DNA of 64,000 nt. Origin: Hyaloscypha bicolor E. Taxonomy: Eukaryota > Ascomycota > Leotiomycetes > Helotiales > Hyaloscyphaceae. Under the pieces are notes generated by a model that had not been told where the DNA came from, searched no databases, and worked only from the letters and a program-made list of their open reading frames with translations. This document shows positions 12,622 through 24,908 of this stretch, one piece after another. Position 1 is the first letter of the stretch. The number at the start of each line of letters is the position of its first letter. The position numbers and the translations under genes were made by a program. The stretch lies in assembly GCF_002865645.1 (NCBI RefSeq), contig NW_020194517.1, positions 1 to 64,000 of the forward strand, read 5' to 3'.

Positions 12622-12651
<30 letters not shown>

Positions 12652-12655
<4 letters not shown>

Positions 12656-12666
12656 CAGGTCCGGAC
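12652..12666. repeat. right target-site duplication of the outer LINE
   Basis: Exact copy of 576-590, directly after the A tail (12622-12651). Confidence 0.95.
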
Positions 12667-13195
12667 TCTTAATACTACTTTATCTAATTATAAGACTTAT
12701 TAGATACTTATATCTATTCTCTTAGGAAATAAGATAGTATCTATTTCCAAATAGCTTAAGAAAGCTTAGAAAGCAGAGTATACTACTTATTCTAAATTAA
12801 GAAAAGCAAAGACAAAGAAGTCTAGTAAGAGTAACTCTATTTCTAAAGACCCTGATTTAGTAAATTCTAATTTGTAAGGCCATTAAAAAAGGAAGAATAA
12901 GATCTAAAAATTATGTAAGAAACCCTTAGGTAATACTTTAGCTCCTTTAAGGCCTTAATAGAGTACTAGTTCCACTTCAGGTATAGTTTATTAAACTTGT
13001 AAATAGAAAGGATATTTCTCAGGAAGTATAAAGTATTTCAAGTATACTAAATAGGCTTGGCAAAACCCTAATAAGGCCAAAACTATAGAAGAGTTAAGGC
13101 GTCTATAAAAGCAGGTTAATGCCATAGTTATAGAAAAGTACTCTAGAGGAAATCCTTCTAAGAAATAGGAAAAAGAGAAAGCTAAATCTTAAATA
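12667..13195 (+). pseudogene. gypsy gag, 3' part
   Basis: Same frame as 440-575. Lys/Ser-rich text is followed by a likely decayed zinc-knuckle region near 12985-13030 (Cys and His mostly lost) and a basic tail ending near 13190. Interrupted by stops that fit RIP of CAA/CAG/TGG. Called gag from position upstream of the protease and RT region and from composition. Confidence 0.55.
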
Positions 13196-13199
13196 TTAA

Positions 13200-16100
13200 T
13201 AATTTTGGCCATAATAAAAAAGGTATATTACTTTATATAACTATTTAAGCAAGATTAATATAGCTAGAAATAGGTACCTTAGAGATATATAATAGACTTA
13301 GTAATACCGGATCAGATTATAACTTCCTTAATAATAATTAGGCTTAAAGCCGGGATTTTATTACTTTAGCTAAATATAACTAAGAATTTATAACCTTTTA
13401 TAGGAACTAATTTAAGGTCTATTAAGCCTATAATCTTAAGCTATTTATTATAGATAATTATAATAAGATATATTCTTTTAAGCTCCGGTTTTATAAGTAT
13501 AAGAATATTAGCTTTTATAGCCTCGTCTTTAGTATGGAATTTTATAAAGTAACTCTTATATAATATATAGACTATATTAAGAAATAATAGATATATATAC
13601 TTATATGGCCTAATAATATTAAAATCCTAATACTAAAAGAATTTAGTAAAGAGCTTAACTAGTACTCTAAGCTAGTACCTTAAGTCTTATTCTTAATTAA
13701 AGGCAAATATAACTATTCTAGATAATAGGCTTTATATATTTATAATAATTACTAGGTCTTTACTTTATTATATGGTTCTAGTAATACTAAATAAAAGTTT
13801 TTAATATAGCAAATTAATATTTTCCAGAAAGAGGCCTTAGAAATACTTATCTATTTCCGGGATAATAAATATAAAGACTTCTTAGAGGTTTTTAACCCTA
13901 ATAAAGCTTTGGAATTTCCTAATCTTGGTAATATTAAATACTCTATTAATATAGATAATATGGTCTCATATAAGCTTTTATATAATTTATTAGAGACCTA
14001 ACTAGAAGTATTATATCTATATTTATAGGATATACTTTATAAATATTAAATAAGGCCTAATAAAAGTCTAGTAGGAGCGCCTATTCTTTTTATCCCCAAG
14101 AAAAATAGAGAACTATATCTTTATATTAATTATTATAGACTTAACTAAGTTATAATTAAGAATTAGTATCCGCTTTCTCTTATTAATAAAACCCTTAATT
14201 GGCTTTAAGGAGCCAAGATCTTTATAAAGCTAGATCTCAAGAATATATATTATTAGGTAAGAATTCATAAAAAATATAAGTAAAAAACGGCTTTTAGAAC
14301 CTGCTATAGCTATTTTAAATATCTTATAATATTTTTTGGGCTAACTAATATACTAGCTATATTTCAAGTATATATTAATATTATACTTATAGGGCTTCTG
14401 AATTATTTCATAATTATTTATTTAGATAATATTCTTATTTACTCCCGAAATAAAAATAAATATTATAATTATATATACTAGGTACTTACTAGGCTATATA
14501 AAAATAACCTGTTTTATAAACTTAGTAAATACGAGTTTAATATTAAGGAAGTCAAATTTTTAGGCTTTCTTATTAAAATAGAAAATATTTATATAAATTC
14601 TAAATAGGTCTATAGTATTATTAAATAGCTAGAACCAGAATTATTTTATAATATCCAAATATTTCTTGGATTTACTAATTTCTACTATAGGTTTATTTAC
14701 TATTACTTTCAGGTAACTATAGGCTTAATAGATCTCTTAAAAGAAATAGAAAAGGGCCGGAAATCCGGTCCCTTTATATAAATAAATAAAGTAGCTAAAA
14801 GCTTTAAAACTTTAAAAAAAGCTTTTATTATAATACCTATTCTAGTTTATTTTAATCTTTCTAAGAAGATTTATATTAAAACTAATATATTAAAATTCGT
14901 AATTACTAGTACTATTTTATAATAAGTTAATTCTAGTAATAGCCCGAAAAAATACTAGTATCTAGTAGTATTCTAGTTCTAGAAACTTTCCGGAGCCAAA
15001 CATAATTATAGTACTTATAATAGGAAGCTACTTATAATTATTAAAGCCTTTAAGTATTAGTACTATTACCTTAAAAAGTCTAGGTTTATAATTAAGATTA
15101 TTATAGACTATAATAACCTTTAATACTTTATAGAAATAAAGTATTTAGAAAGCTATTAAGTATATTAGGTAATATATCTTATAATATATAATTTTAATAT
15201 TATTTACTATAGAGGCGCCTTAAACTCAGTAGACGGATCTAGTAAAAGACCTAATTATAAAAAAAGTCCTATTAATATAACTTGGCTTCTAATCTTTTAG
15301 AATAAGCTAAAAAAAGCTTTCGTAATTATAATTCAGAGGTCCCTATAAATATCTAAAGAGTTCCCTCTTTGGAATAAGTATTATTTAATACTTGCTATAT
15401 TTATAATAGCTAAGGAGAAATATTTACTATAAGACAAGTAAATAAATTATCTTATAAATCCCTTAATTATAGAATTAGTTAAGAAGTAAGATATAGGAAA
15501 ATGCCTTAAAGGCTCTATTACTATAGCTAAGGTAATAGGAGTATCTATAACTATATTACTTAATAGAACCAAAAACTTCTCGGTTCCCCAAATTTTTAAA
15601 TTAGATAATTATAAATACCTAATTCCCTATATATAGATATATATAGCTACTAAAAGAGCCATAGTACTAGTTCCTTTATCTGAATTCCTTCTAGATATTA
15701 TCTAGGTAACTTAGAGAAATAATTCTTAATATTAGAATATTATAAAATAGAGGCTTAATAAGAAAGATACTAAGGGAAAAGAAATCTGGAAAAATAATTT
15801 GGGCCTATTTAGGTATTATTCAAGAATTATTATATCTAATAATCCTGCTTTATATTAAGAAGTTATAAAGCTTTATTATAATAACCTAATAGCCAGATAC
15901 TATAAAATAGAGAAAACTCTCGAGCTTTTTAGAAAGTCCTAGTATTAGGAAAATATAAAAGGAAATATTTATAATTATTATTAAGAATATAATATTTACT
16001 AGAGAATTAAGGCAAAGAGGTATTTACTATATAGTTTACTTAGTAGTTTACTATAGCCTGAAAAACCCTAGAATAAGATCTTTATAGATTTTATTATAGA

Positions 16101-17300
16101 TCTACTACTATATAAAAACCCGGTAAAAGATTCTAATTTTAATATAATTCTTATAGTTATTAACTAGTACTCTAAAATAGTAAGGTATATTATATATTAT
16201 AAGATTATTAATTCTCTAGAGCTTACTAAGATTATATAAGAATATGTTTTCTTAATTTTTAGCTTCCCTAATAGAATTATTTCCGACTAAGGAATAGTAT
16301 TTACTAGCTAGTTCTAGTTCGCTTTCTGCTTCTATTTAATATATAAATAGTATTTAAGTATAGCTTATTATTCTTAGATAAATAGTTAGATAGAAAGACA
16401 GAATTAGGTCCTGGAATACTACCTGAGATATTATTATAATATCTAAAAGAATAACTAGTTTAAGAAGTTATTTTTTGCGAAATTTATATATAATAACTCA
16501 AAATATTAGATTTTATAAGATATATTTTTCTATATATATTACGGATATTACTCTTAACTTTTATGAAATCCTGAAAATAGAATTATAAGAAAAATACTAG
16601 CTATATATAAAAGGCTAGAAATCCTTAAAATAAAGCAGAGAAAGCTTAAGAATTTATAATATTATATATAAAATAACCGGGAAACCTACTATAATAAGTA
16701 CTAGTTAGCTAAATACTATTTTAAAAAAGCCTAAATAATATTATTAATAAGAAATATTAAATTTAAGATAAGAAAGCTTAAGCTAAAATTTATAAGTTTA
16801 TTTAGGATCCTTAAATATATTAGTAATTTAGTATATAAGTTAAAACTATTAAGTATATATAATTATTTATATCTAACTTTTTATATTTCTCTTTTTAAAA
16901 AATATATAGTAAAAAAGAATTAGAAGCTATACCTATATTTCTCTAAAGAATTTCCGGAATTAGTAAATAATAATAAAGAATAAGAATAAGAAATAGAAGC
17001 TATTATTAATTACTAATAAGATAGTAGAAATAAGAAGTAATAGTATTTAATTAAATAGAAAGCCTGGCCTAAAGATTATAATATCTAGTTATCTGCTTTT
17101 TCTAATCTTGAAAATTCTAAGGAATTTCTAAAATTATATAACTAAAACCATAGCTTGGAATCCAAAACTATTTTTTAATAATCTCTTAAGATTAAAAAGA
17201 ATTCTGAACTATTAAGAAAAAGGCTACTTAAAAAAAAGAAAGGACCTAAATAGCTAAGAAAAGGCCCGGAATAATAATAGAAATACTCTTTCCCTAGGTT
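13200..17300 (+). pseudogene. gypsy pol: protease, RT, RNase H, integrase, chromodomain
   Basis: Reading through the RIP stops, the RT shows LYINYYRLN...YPLSLI (about 14110-14190) and an active-site YLDN at about 14418-14429, which is YLDD with one Asp-to-Asn change. The RNase H region follows (about 14780-15200). The integrase core shows an IDFIIDLP block (about 16080), SD*GIVFTS (about 16272, where * is a former Gln) and a Glu in the block near 16390, consistent with a D,D35E core. A chromodomain-like block lies at about 16990-17160 (EAIINY, Q/KYLIK, K.WP..YN, then N-E-N), as found at the C-terminus of chromoviral integrases, which direct insertion to methylated-histone heterochromatin. The exact edges are approximate. 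Confidence 0.85.
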
Positions 17301-18923
17301 TTTTACTTATAAAGATTTTCTAGGGTTTTATTAAGGCTTACGAGAATTATATTTAAATTATTAGAAAAAGGTTTAGAATTAAGAAAGATTTATTATAGGT
17401 AAACTAGCTATAGATATCTCAAATAAATAAACTCTAATTCCTATAAATTCCAATTCCTAAAGTAAGAATACTAAATACCGGCTCTATTTAGAACTTAGTA
17501 AAGAATTAGCTAATATTCTCCGGAATCTGCTTATCTCTTAATAAGATATAGTTATACTATAATAATATTAGTATTAAGGATATTAAAAGAAGTAAGTAAG
17601 GAACTTATAATAGCTATATATGCCTTATAAAAGGCCCGAACTTCTAAAGTCAGGTCCCGAATAGCTATAAGTATTATATTATTAGTGCTTGAAGTACTAG
17701 TAATAGATTACTTAGTAATTTCGGTAATAAGCTCGGTAATAAGATTAATACCTTAAAAGTAAATATTATAGTATTTCTTTAAGAAATTAGTAAGTATTTA
17801 AATATATTAGAAAAAACTCACTTTTAGGATACTAATCCAAATAGTATTATTATCTGTTTTATTAAAACAGGAAGAAGAATTCTAAAGCTTATTAGTATTT
17901 TTCTAGTCTTTAAAAACCTAATTAATAGTATTATTCTTATTAGTATAATATTATTTAGGATATACTTTAAGAAATTTCTTAAAGGCCATAATAGTATCTT
18001 CCTAAAACCGGTAAGCCTTTAATAGGTAATAAGGAATCTGAAATCGCATTAGCTTTAATAAATATTAAAGCTAAAGAACTTACTAATATATAAGACTTAG
18101 AACCCTTATTATAATAGTTATAATTCTTCTTGCCAGATACTATAATATATAAGATAAAGAAATTAATAAGCAAATGCTTGAAATATTTCAAGTATCTACT
18201 AGTAATAGGAAAGAAGGCTATAAAGTTACTTTTATACTTATTATTATATAGGCGAATAATAAAGCCAGAAGAAGATATTATGGAATTAATTAAAAATAAT
18301 TAAAAAAGACTTGGAAAAGAGTAAAAGAAGAGACTAGAAAGTAATAATAGAAAAAGTTATTATATATATAGTTATTAGAAAGGAAAAAAGTATATAGTAA
18401 TATAAAGAGGTCCTTTTATAGAAATAGAGAACTACCTGGATTAACTACTAGTTTTCACGCTAGTTCTAATTAGAAACCAGTATAACTAATTAATATATGC
18501 TTCCAGGAGCCTGTAAATAATCTCTAGGACCTCAGAAATATTTATATAAGTTTCTTATATAAATATTTATTAAATTCTTTCTATATAGCTATTTAGATTA
18601 TTCTAATACGAGATCTAATAGGTAGTATTAATTTTGTAGGGTAGTATCTTAGTACTTTAGATTAAGCTAATTAGAATACTTAGATCCTAAATGAAATCGC
18701 AATTACCGGCTAGCCCCTATATCTGGAATATAATTACTCTTCCTTCTTACTTACTTAGCTCTAATCTAATTAGATAATTTTTATGTCTATTATCCAGATT
18801 ATATTAGTAAAACTACCTCCCAAAATACTAGAAGTTTACCTTAATTAATTAAATAATTAATTAAATATTTACCAGAATAAATTAATAGATCTTGGGAATA
18901 AGATTATAGGAAAGGGGTATAGT
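17301..18923. other. AT-rich RIP-like DNA, no gene recognised
   Basis: Dense stops in all frames and very few CpA/TpG. The frame after the chromodomain stays partly readable to about 17530 and could be a gypsy 3' tail. The 70-codon minus-strand ORF at 17979-18191 has only Ile/Tyr/Asn-rich sequence and no motif. I could not pair any part with the left end of the gypsy element as an LTR. Confidence 0.6.
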
Positions 18924-19221
18924 TATAATATATATAGGGTCGCACGTGACTTAAGGGTATATAACGAACCTCGGATATTGCGGTTATTAATTAGGGAGAT
19001 TAGAGGCCCTCCGACTTTACAACTAACTACTATTTATATTATAAGTATTAGGCTTATAAATTACTAATTATATATATGTTATCGGGGCCTCCTATTCAGA
19101 GGGGGCTTCCCTAGACCTTATAGGAGGGACAGAGATTAGTTCTATACTGAATTTAATACTATAGTTTTATAATATACTAATTCATTCTATTATCTTATTA
19201 CCTACTAATAAATACCTTATA
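18924..19221. repeat. RIP-mutated solo LTR
   Basis: 298 bp that aligns along its whole length with the cleaner LTR at 48097-48394. The differences are almost all C-to-T or G-to-A. The ends that read TGTGA/TCACA in the clean copy are TATAA/TTATA here. The flanking 5 bp (ATAGT before, ATAAA after) no longer match, which may be mutation or may mean this copy was never a simple solo insertion. No internal retrotransposon domain lies on either side. Confidence 0.85.
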
Positions 19222-21655
19222 ATAAATTATAAATCTATTTTAAATACTAATTTCTTAGCTAATTATTTTAATATCTCGGAAATAAATATAGAAAATCTAG
19301 GCTTCTCTTTACTAATAATAGAATTAATTAAACTTCTAACTAATATTAGTCTAGCTACCTTTATACTACTTGCTTTTTTCGAGGTTATACTTTTTTATAT
19401 GTAATTTCTGAGTTTAATATATTCTTATATTTTTTAGGAAATTATTAGAACTATAAGTTTTATTTATATTTATTAGATATAAATAATTATTATTATTTAC
19501 TATTACTATTATATTATTTACTATTACTATTATATTATCTGCTATAAATATAAAGAAAAAGATTAGAAATATCTTAATTATTAGATTCTTTATTACTAGA
19601 TTCTTTTTAATTCTAGATAATATTCTTAAATATAATAATTCTTTTAATAACTAGTTATTTAGAGAATAATTAATAGAATAATTATAAGAATTAAGAAATA
19701 TATAAAGAAGAAAAAAGATAGAGATTAAAAGTAAAATAATAAAGTAAAATAGTAAAATAAAATAGTAAAGTAGTCTAGAATTAGTTTTTCTTCTTATAGA
19801 ATTAGAGGCTATTATTAATAAAAGCTTCTTATATCTTAATACTTTAATCTTTATTTAGCTTTCTATAATTAACCTTAAATAGAAGTATTAAATATAATTA
19901 GATAACTATATTAATTATATATAAGACTAATTAGCTAGTATTAAAATATATATAAATAAAGCTTTTTCCTTAATTAATTTTATAGAATAATTAATTATTT
20001 AAGACTTATTTATTCTTATATATATAATTATTTAATAGATATTATAAGAGTATTTTCTTTTATTAGATAAGTTAAGTTAATCTCTATTAAATTCATATTA
20101 TAAGTTCTTAAAATAAAGACTTTTTTTTATTTAGAAATATTCGTTTTTCGGTTTTATATTAGAATTAGAGCCTAAATTCTCTAAATAATAATCGGATTTA
20201 ATATTATAACTAAAGAAGTCTTTTTCTTTAATTAGGAAAAGTAAAATAGTCTTTATTAAATAAAATCCTTAATAACTTAAACTTTGACTTTTTTAAATAA
20301 TTCTAAGTAATAGAATTAAAAATATAAGTCTTATAAACTAGATATAATTCTCTAAATCTTTAAAAAAAAGTTATAAATAGAAAGTTATTAAGGTTTTAAT
20401 AATAAAATTACAAGAAATATAAAAATCATAAAAATTATTTATTTATAACTATTTTATAACTATTAGATTTATGACTTTTACTTAATTATAAAATCTTATT
20501 CGTTTATTTAAAACTTTAGTTCTTAAATATATAATAAATAATTATAAGATTATAAATAAAATATATTAATTAGACTTTCTATAACTAGTTTCTAATATTA
20601 TTTTTTAGAAAGCAAAAAAAGTTAAAATAGGCTATCTTACTTTTATAAGCTAATTTGCTTTCCTTAATTAAAGAAAAGAATTTCTTTAATATAATATAAA
20701 GAAAATAGTTTCTTTAATATAATATAAAGTCTAATTATTACTTTACTAAAATAAGAACTAAATACTTTAATAAAATAAGAATTAAGCTCGGCTTAATTCT
20801 AGAAAAAGCTATTTTGGTTTCCTTATTATATCTAATTAAATAATACTTAATATAATAACTGAACTTATTATAATTATAGTATTTAATAGCTAAAAGATCT
20901 TTAGTTTTTATAGAATATTACTTATATTTATAAAAAGATATATATTTAATAAAAATAATAAATATAAGTTCTTTGAATTCTTTTTTAGAAATATACTTTT
21001 TAGAAATATAAGAAAATATAATACTAAAAGTAAACTTGAGTAAAATAGCTTTTATTTTCTTATATTTTTTAGTTTTTTTATATATAGCTTTAATTTACTA
21101 ATTATTAGTAATATAATACTAAATAAAGTAAATAGTATTAATAAAAGAATTATTATAATATATATATACTAATTTCTAAAGCTTTAATAAAAGCTTTTTA
21201 TTTAATTAATATTATAATTCAGCTTTTTATTTTATTAGCTAATATAATAATTAGTTTTCTTTTTATATTTACTTTATTTATAGTTAAAAAAATCAAGTAT
21301 TTTACTTTTATAAAATATTTACTTTTCGGTTATAAAAATGCTCTAAAAGTAGAATAACTTTATTCTTATTATAATATATAATCTAATAATTATTTATATA
21401 TAAAAGTATATATAAATAAATAAATAAATTATTTTATAATAAAATTCTAAAGAATTATACGAATTTAGTTAATACTTTAAGCTAATTTTATAATAAAATC
21501 GGGCTTATTTTTAATACGAAATTAGGAAGTTTTTTTTAATAGGGTTTTATATATAAATTCTTATTAGAATATTTGATTTTATAAGATATTTAGTTTTTCT
21601 AATTATAAATAAAGCAAATATAAAAGAGAGATTAACTATTAGTTATCTAATATAA
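19222..21655 (-). mobile_element. gypsy-family fragments in AT-rich DNA
   Basis: The segment 20050-21240 matches 31600-32180 with about 560 extra bases. At about 20880-20830 on the minus strand a gag zinc-knuckle frame can be seen as Y-N-Y-N-K-F-S-Y-Y-I-K-Y-Y, that is CX2CX4HX4C with Cys and His turned into Tyr. So this is a minus-strand gag/protease fragment of the same gypsy family as at 31.7-33.6 kb. In 19222-20050 I see only AT-rich sequence without a gene. Confidence 0.5.
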
Positions 21656-21659
21656 TTAC

Positions 21660-21838
21660 TTATATTACTTATATTATTTATATTTTATTATTTATATTTT
21701 ATTATTTATATTATTATTTATATTTTATTATTTATATTTTATTATTTATATTCTTATTTATATTTTATTATTTATATTTTATTATTTATATTTTATTATT
21801 TATATTTTATTATTTATATTATTATTTATATTTTATTA
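21660..21838 (-). repeat. 14-bp minisatellite, about 12-13 units
   Basis: Tandem ATTATTTATATTTT units, with a few shortened ones. It is the reverse complement of the array at 59355-59545 and, like that array, sits next to a gypsy LTR fragment (21839-21970). Confidence 0.85.
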
Positions 21839-22610
21839 TCTTCTAAATATATATATTCTTTTATAACTTTTTATATTCTAGTTTTTCTTTTTTTAGCTTT
21901 GAATTATTTTCATAAGAGATCTTTTATTTTGCTTTTTAAGTTTATAATATTATATTTATAATAATATTTAAAACTTATTTTTTTTAATTTTATAAAGAAT
22001 TTTAAATAAACTAATTTAGAATTATTAGAAATATTAATATTACTAAAATAATAGAATCTTAGAAATACAAGTAATAAATCCTAGAATAATAAAAGCAAAA
22101 GCTTTAAAACCCTTAAAGAAATTAAATATTTATATCTTTATAAATATATACTAATAATATATTAGAAATCTTTTTAAAAATCCCGAAAATTAAAGAATCT
22201 TATATAAAGATTATTCTTTAATTAAATTCTAGAATAATAGATATTTATAGACTAGTAATTTAATTATTATTCTTAAGTTCTATTTTATAATTTTAAAAGC
22301 TTTATATATATACTTATAATAAAATTATTAGAAAAAATATAATAAATTAACTTTTTAGAATATTATATAACTAGAAACTATATTAACTTTTATTAAGGCT
22401 TCTAAAGCTTTTATTAGTTCAGATTCTTTTATTAATAATTTATTTTAAATTAAATATTCTATTAGTATTTCTAAAGAATTTCTAAATAAATTTATAAACT
22501 ATTTTATAATATCTAGATATTATTTTTAGTTTAGGCTATTATATATAGCTTTTCTAAATCTAATAATATATAATTATTTTATAGAATCTTATTTACTAGT
22601 TATAAATTAC
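21839..22610 (+). mobile_element. inverted gypsy LTR and gag fragment
   Basis: 21839-21970 is the reverse complement of the LTR core seen at 33595-33830 and 59135-59340. 22000-22300 is the reverse complement of the gag start at about 33540-33290. So a piece of the same gypsy family, LTR plus start of gag, lies here on the + strand, opposite to the neighbouring copies. No complete frame remains. Confidence 0.55.
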
Positions 22611-24420
22611 TATATTTAATAAAAGCTTCTAATAATACTTTTATAAAAGTAATTATAATAGAGATTACTAATAAAGCTTTTAAGAAAATATCTTTTTTTT
22701 AAAGAAATTATTTCTTTAAAAAGTTTTTAGTATATATTTAATTTTTAGAACCGAATTCCGGATTAAATAAACCGATTTTATAAAATATTATTACTAGTTA
22801 TAAATTATAAATAATTTCTGAATTAATTTTATTTTTAAGAAAAAGTACTTGAGTTTATAACTTTTCTTTAATTTGGCTTTAAGTATCTATTTTATTTTAT
22901 TTTTATAATAAAGTATTTATTTATTTATTTAATCTTCTAAAATAATATATAAGCTTAAAGTAATAATAAAATAAAAGCTTAGCTTATTTAGCTTATTAAG
23001 AAAAGAACTTCTTAATAATTATAAAATATCTTAAGATATAATAATTGTAATAGGTATTACTAAAAGTAGCCAGTTAGGGAGCAATCCAATTGTATTAATT
23101 AACTGAAACTTGAAGAAGGAAGTGAGGTGTGGGAGGTGCGAAGCCTTAAGGGCTTGCATACGGACCACCCGCGCACGCACGTGCTATCAAGGATTGCCAG
23201 GCACTCTCTGATAATAATTAAATAAAATAGATTTTAAAAGAAATATTTTAAAGGCTCTTTAGTTTAGTTTTCTATTTTTCTAATACTTATATTATAATAA
23301 GTATCTTTTTATTATATATATTATAATTAAGCTTTATTAGAAATATAGTTTTAAAAAAAATAAGCTATAAAGTACTAAAAGCCTGTTTTTGGGTTTTATT
23401 AAAAGAATAAACTAATAATTACTTTTTTAAATATATTTATTTCTATTATTATAAATAAATCTAAATTATAATATTATAAAACTAGAATAAAAATTATAGT
23501 TTTCTTTAATAATTAAAAGCTTTTTAATATTACTCGAATTATTTAAAGGAAATATTCTTTTTTATAAATAAAATAAGAAATCTAATAATTCGTTTATATT
23601 TTCTAATAAAATATTTATAAAAGTTATAAAAGCTAAAAAAAATTTATATGTTCTTAATTATTTTTAGAAATTACTAGTTATATATTATTTTAACTTTAAT
23701 ATTAGATATAGAAATAATAAAACTCAAGTATTTTATATATATAACTTTAAATTCTAATTTCTTAATATTTATTTAAAAGCTAGTAAAATATAAATATTTT
23801 AGTACTTTTTATATATATTATTTATATTTTATTAAATTTTTTAAATAAATATATTATATAAAAGTTATTTAGATATTTAAAAAATATATTATTTATATAA
23901 TATTAATATATAGCCGAGCTATTTATAAGGCTTTTTTAAAGAATATTATATTTATATATTTTATAGCAGATATAAAATATTATTAGCTTATAAGAATTTG
24001 TATTTATAGCTATATAATAAAAGGTTTAATAAATATCTAATTTAATATAAATCTTGGCTTTAAATAATTAATTTAAAGTTATATTAATAAATAAAAAGAA
24101 ATATTAATTCTTTTATATAATATTATTTAAATAATAGAAATTAATATAAAAATACAAATCTCTATTTGCCTTTTTTATAAAAAGAACTAGTAAAATAAAA
24201 AGAGCTTAACTAGCCTTAATAAAGCCTTTAGCTAGATTATTTTTTAAGAAATATTTAATTTCTAGAAGCTTTTAAATAAATTATTATTAGAAAAATTAAT
24301 ATCTAATATTTATAATTTCCTTTAGGCCTTTAATCTAAATCTTATAATTATATAATTTATAAAAAGAAAAAATATTAGATTTCTTTTTAGAAAAAAATAA
24401 AGATATATTTTTTAAATTCC
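22611..24420 (-). pseudogene. gypsy G1 pol remnant (RT to linker)
   Basis: On the minus strand the text near 24290-23900 reads like the start of a gypsy RT: KGFIKAS, then VLFIKKANRDLYFYINF, where intact relatives have a VDY block, and further KIYIKLDIY (KLD motif, A box region). Downstream, a Asn-Lys-rich segment near 22930 resembles the linker after RNase H. Stops occur every few dozen codons. It is split by the 164-bp insertion at 23047-23210. Confidence 0.6.
23038..23219. repeat. 164-bp GC-normal insertion with 9-bp direct repeats
   Basis: Bases 23047-23210 are near-normal in GC and keep many CpA/TpG, inside heavily RIPed DNA. ATAATAATT flanks it on both sides (23038-23046 and 23211-23219). 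The matching gypsy copy at about 50150 lacks the insert and has one such site, so this is a late insertion with target duplication. GGTGCGAAGCC at 23135-23145 matches 10 of 11 positions of the pol III B box, and TAGCCAGTTAGG at 23067-23078 is A-box-like, so a tRNA-derived SINE is possible. The right end CTCTG would also fit a hAT-type miniature element, but the left end does not mirror it well. Confidence 0.65.
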
Positions 24421-24908
24421 GGAAATAATATTCTTTATAATTACTAAAGCTTTATTTCTTTTAGTTATTAATTTTCTAAGCTAGAAATAGCTTTTTTTTC
24501 TCGAATTTTAAGCTTTTTATTAATCTTATAAATAATAATTTAAATAATAATTTTCTTTTTTCTTTTAATTATATAATTAAATATTATAAAAATAAAAATA
24601 GCTAAATATAATATTTGCTTTTTATTAAAAATCTCTTTCTATTTCTTTAATCTTTATTTAAATATTATATTTTAATTAGATTATAAAAGCTTCTTTTTAT
24701 AATATTATATAATTTCTTCTAATTAATTTAAAAGAAGAAAAATTACCTAAAAATAATAGAGTTTTAAAAATAGCTTATAATAATATCTTATTAATTAATA
24801 TCTTTTTAATACTTTTTATTAAATTATTTCTCTAGTTATTATTAAGAAATACTAATAATATAATTAAATTATATAAATTAGGGCTTATTCTTTAGCTATA
24901 TAAGCCTA

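Larger units (their letters stand above)
591..12651 (+). mobile_element. outer Tad1-type LINE, interrupted by a second LINE
   Basis: A full-length non-LTR retrotransposon made of 591-1859 plus 7839-12651, about 6.08 kb once the inner insertion is removed. It has two ORFs: a gag-like ORF1 with zinc knuckles, and an ORF2 with APE-type endonuclease, reverse transcriptase, RNase H and a C-terminal Cys-rich segment. It ends in 30 A residues and is bounded by an exact 15-bp target duplication. Many TGG codons have become TAG and key catalytic Asp codons are now Asn, so it is inactive. It carries more lesions than the inner copy, as expected for the earlier insertion. Tad1 clade membership is inferred from the APE-RT-RNase H layout in a fungus. 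Confidence 0.93.
1..17300 (+). mobile_element. RIP-degraded Ty3/gypsy chromovirus, interrupted by nested LINEs
   Basis: This is the oldest layer of the left-hand nest. Its left part lies at 1-575 and it resumes at 12667. The frame reading into the LINE target site on the left continues in the same frame after the duplicated target on the right, so the LINE landed inside an ORF (gag). Downstream come a protease-like stretch (about 13.2-13.6 kb), RT, RNase H, integrase and a chromodomain, the order of Ty3/gypsy chromoviruses. Nearly every Trp and Gln codon is now a stop. No convincing LTR pair was found; the left end may lie outside the window and the right end, given as 17300, is a guess. Confidence 0.8.

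Noticed and set aside
17979..18191. 70-codon minus-strand ORF
   Set aside because: Composition follows the AT-rich background and no motif is present.
21660..21838. CRISPR-like array
   Set aside because: Head-to-tail 14-bp units without spacers in eukaryotic AT-rich DNA; a minisatellite. The same applies to 50348-50496 and 59355-59545.
23047..23210. A true tRNA gene
   Set aside because: The B-box-like and A-box-like motifs are about 57 bp apart and no cloverleaf with paired acceptor ends can be drawn; at most tRNA-derived.
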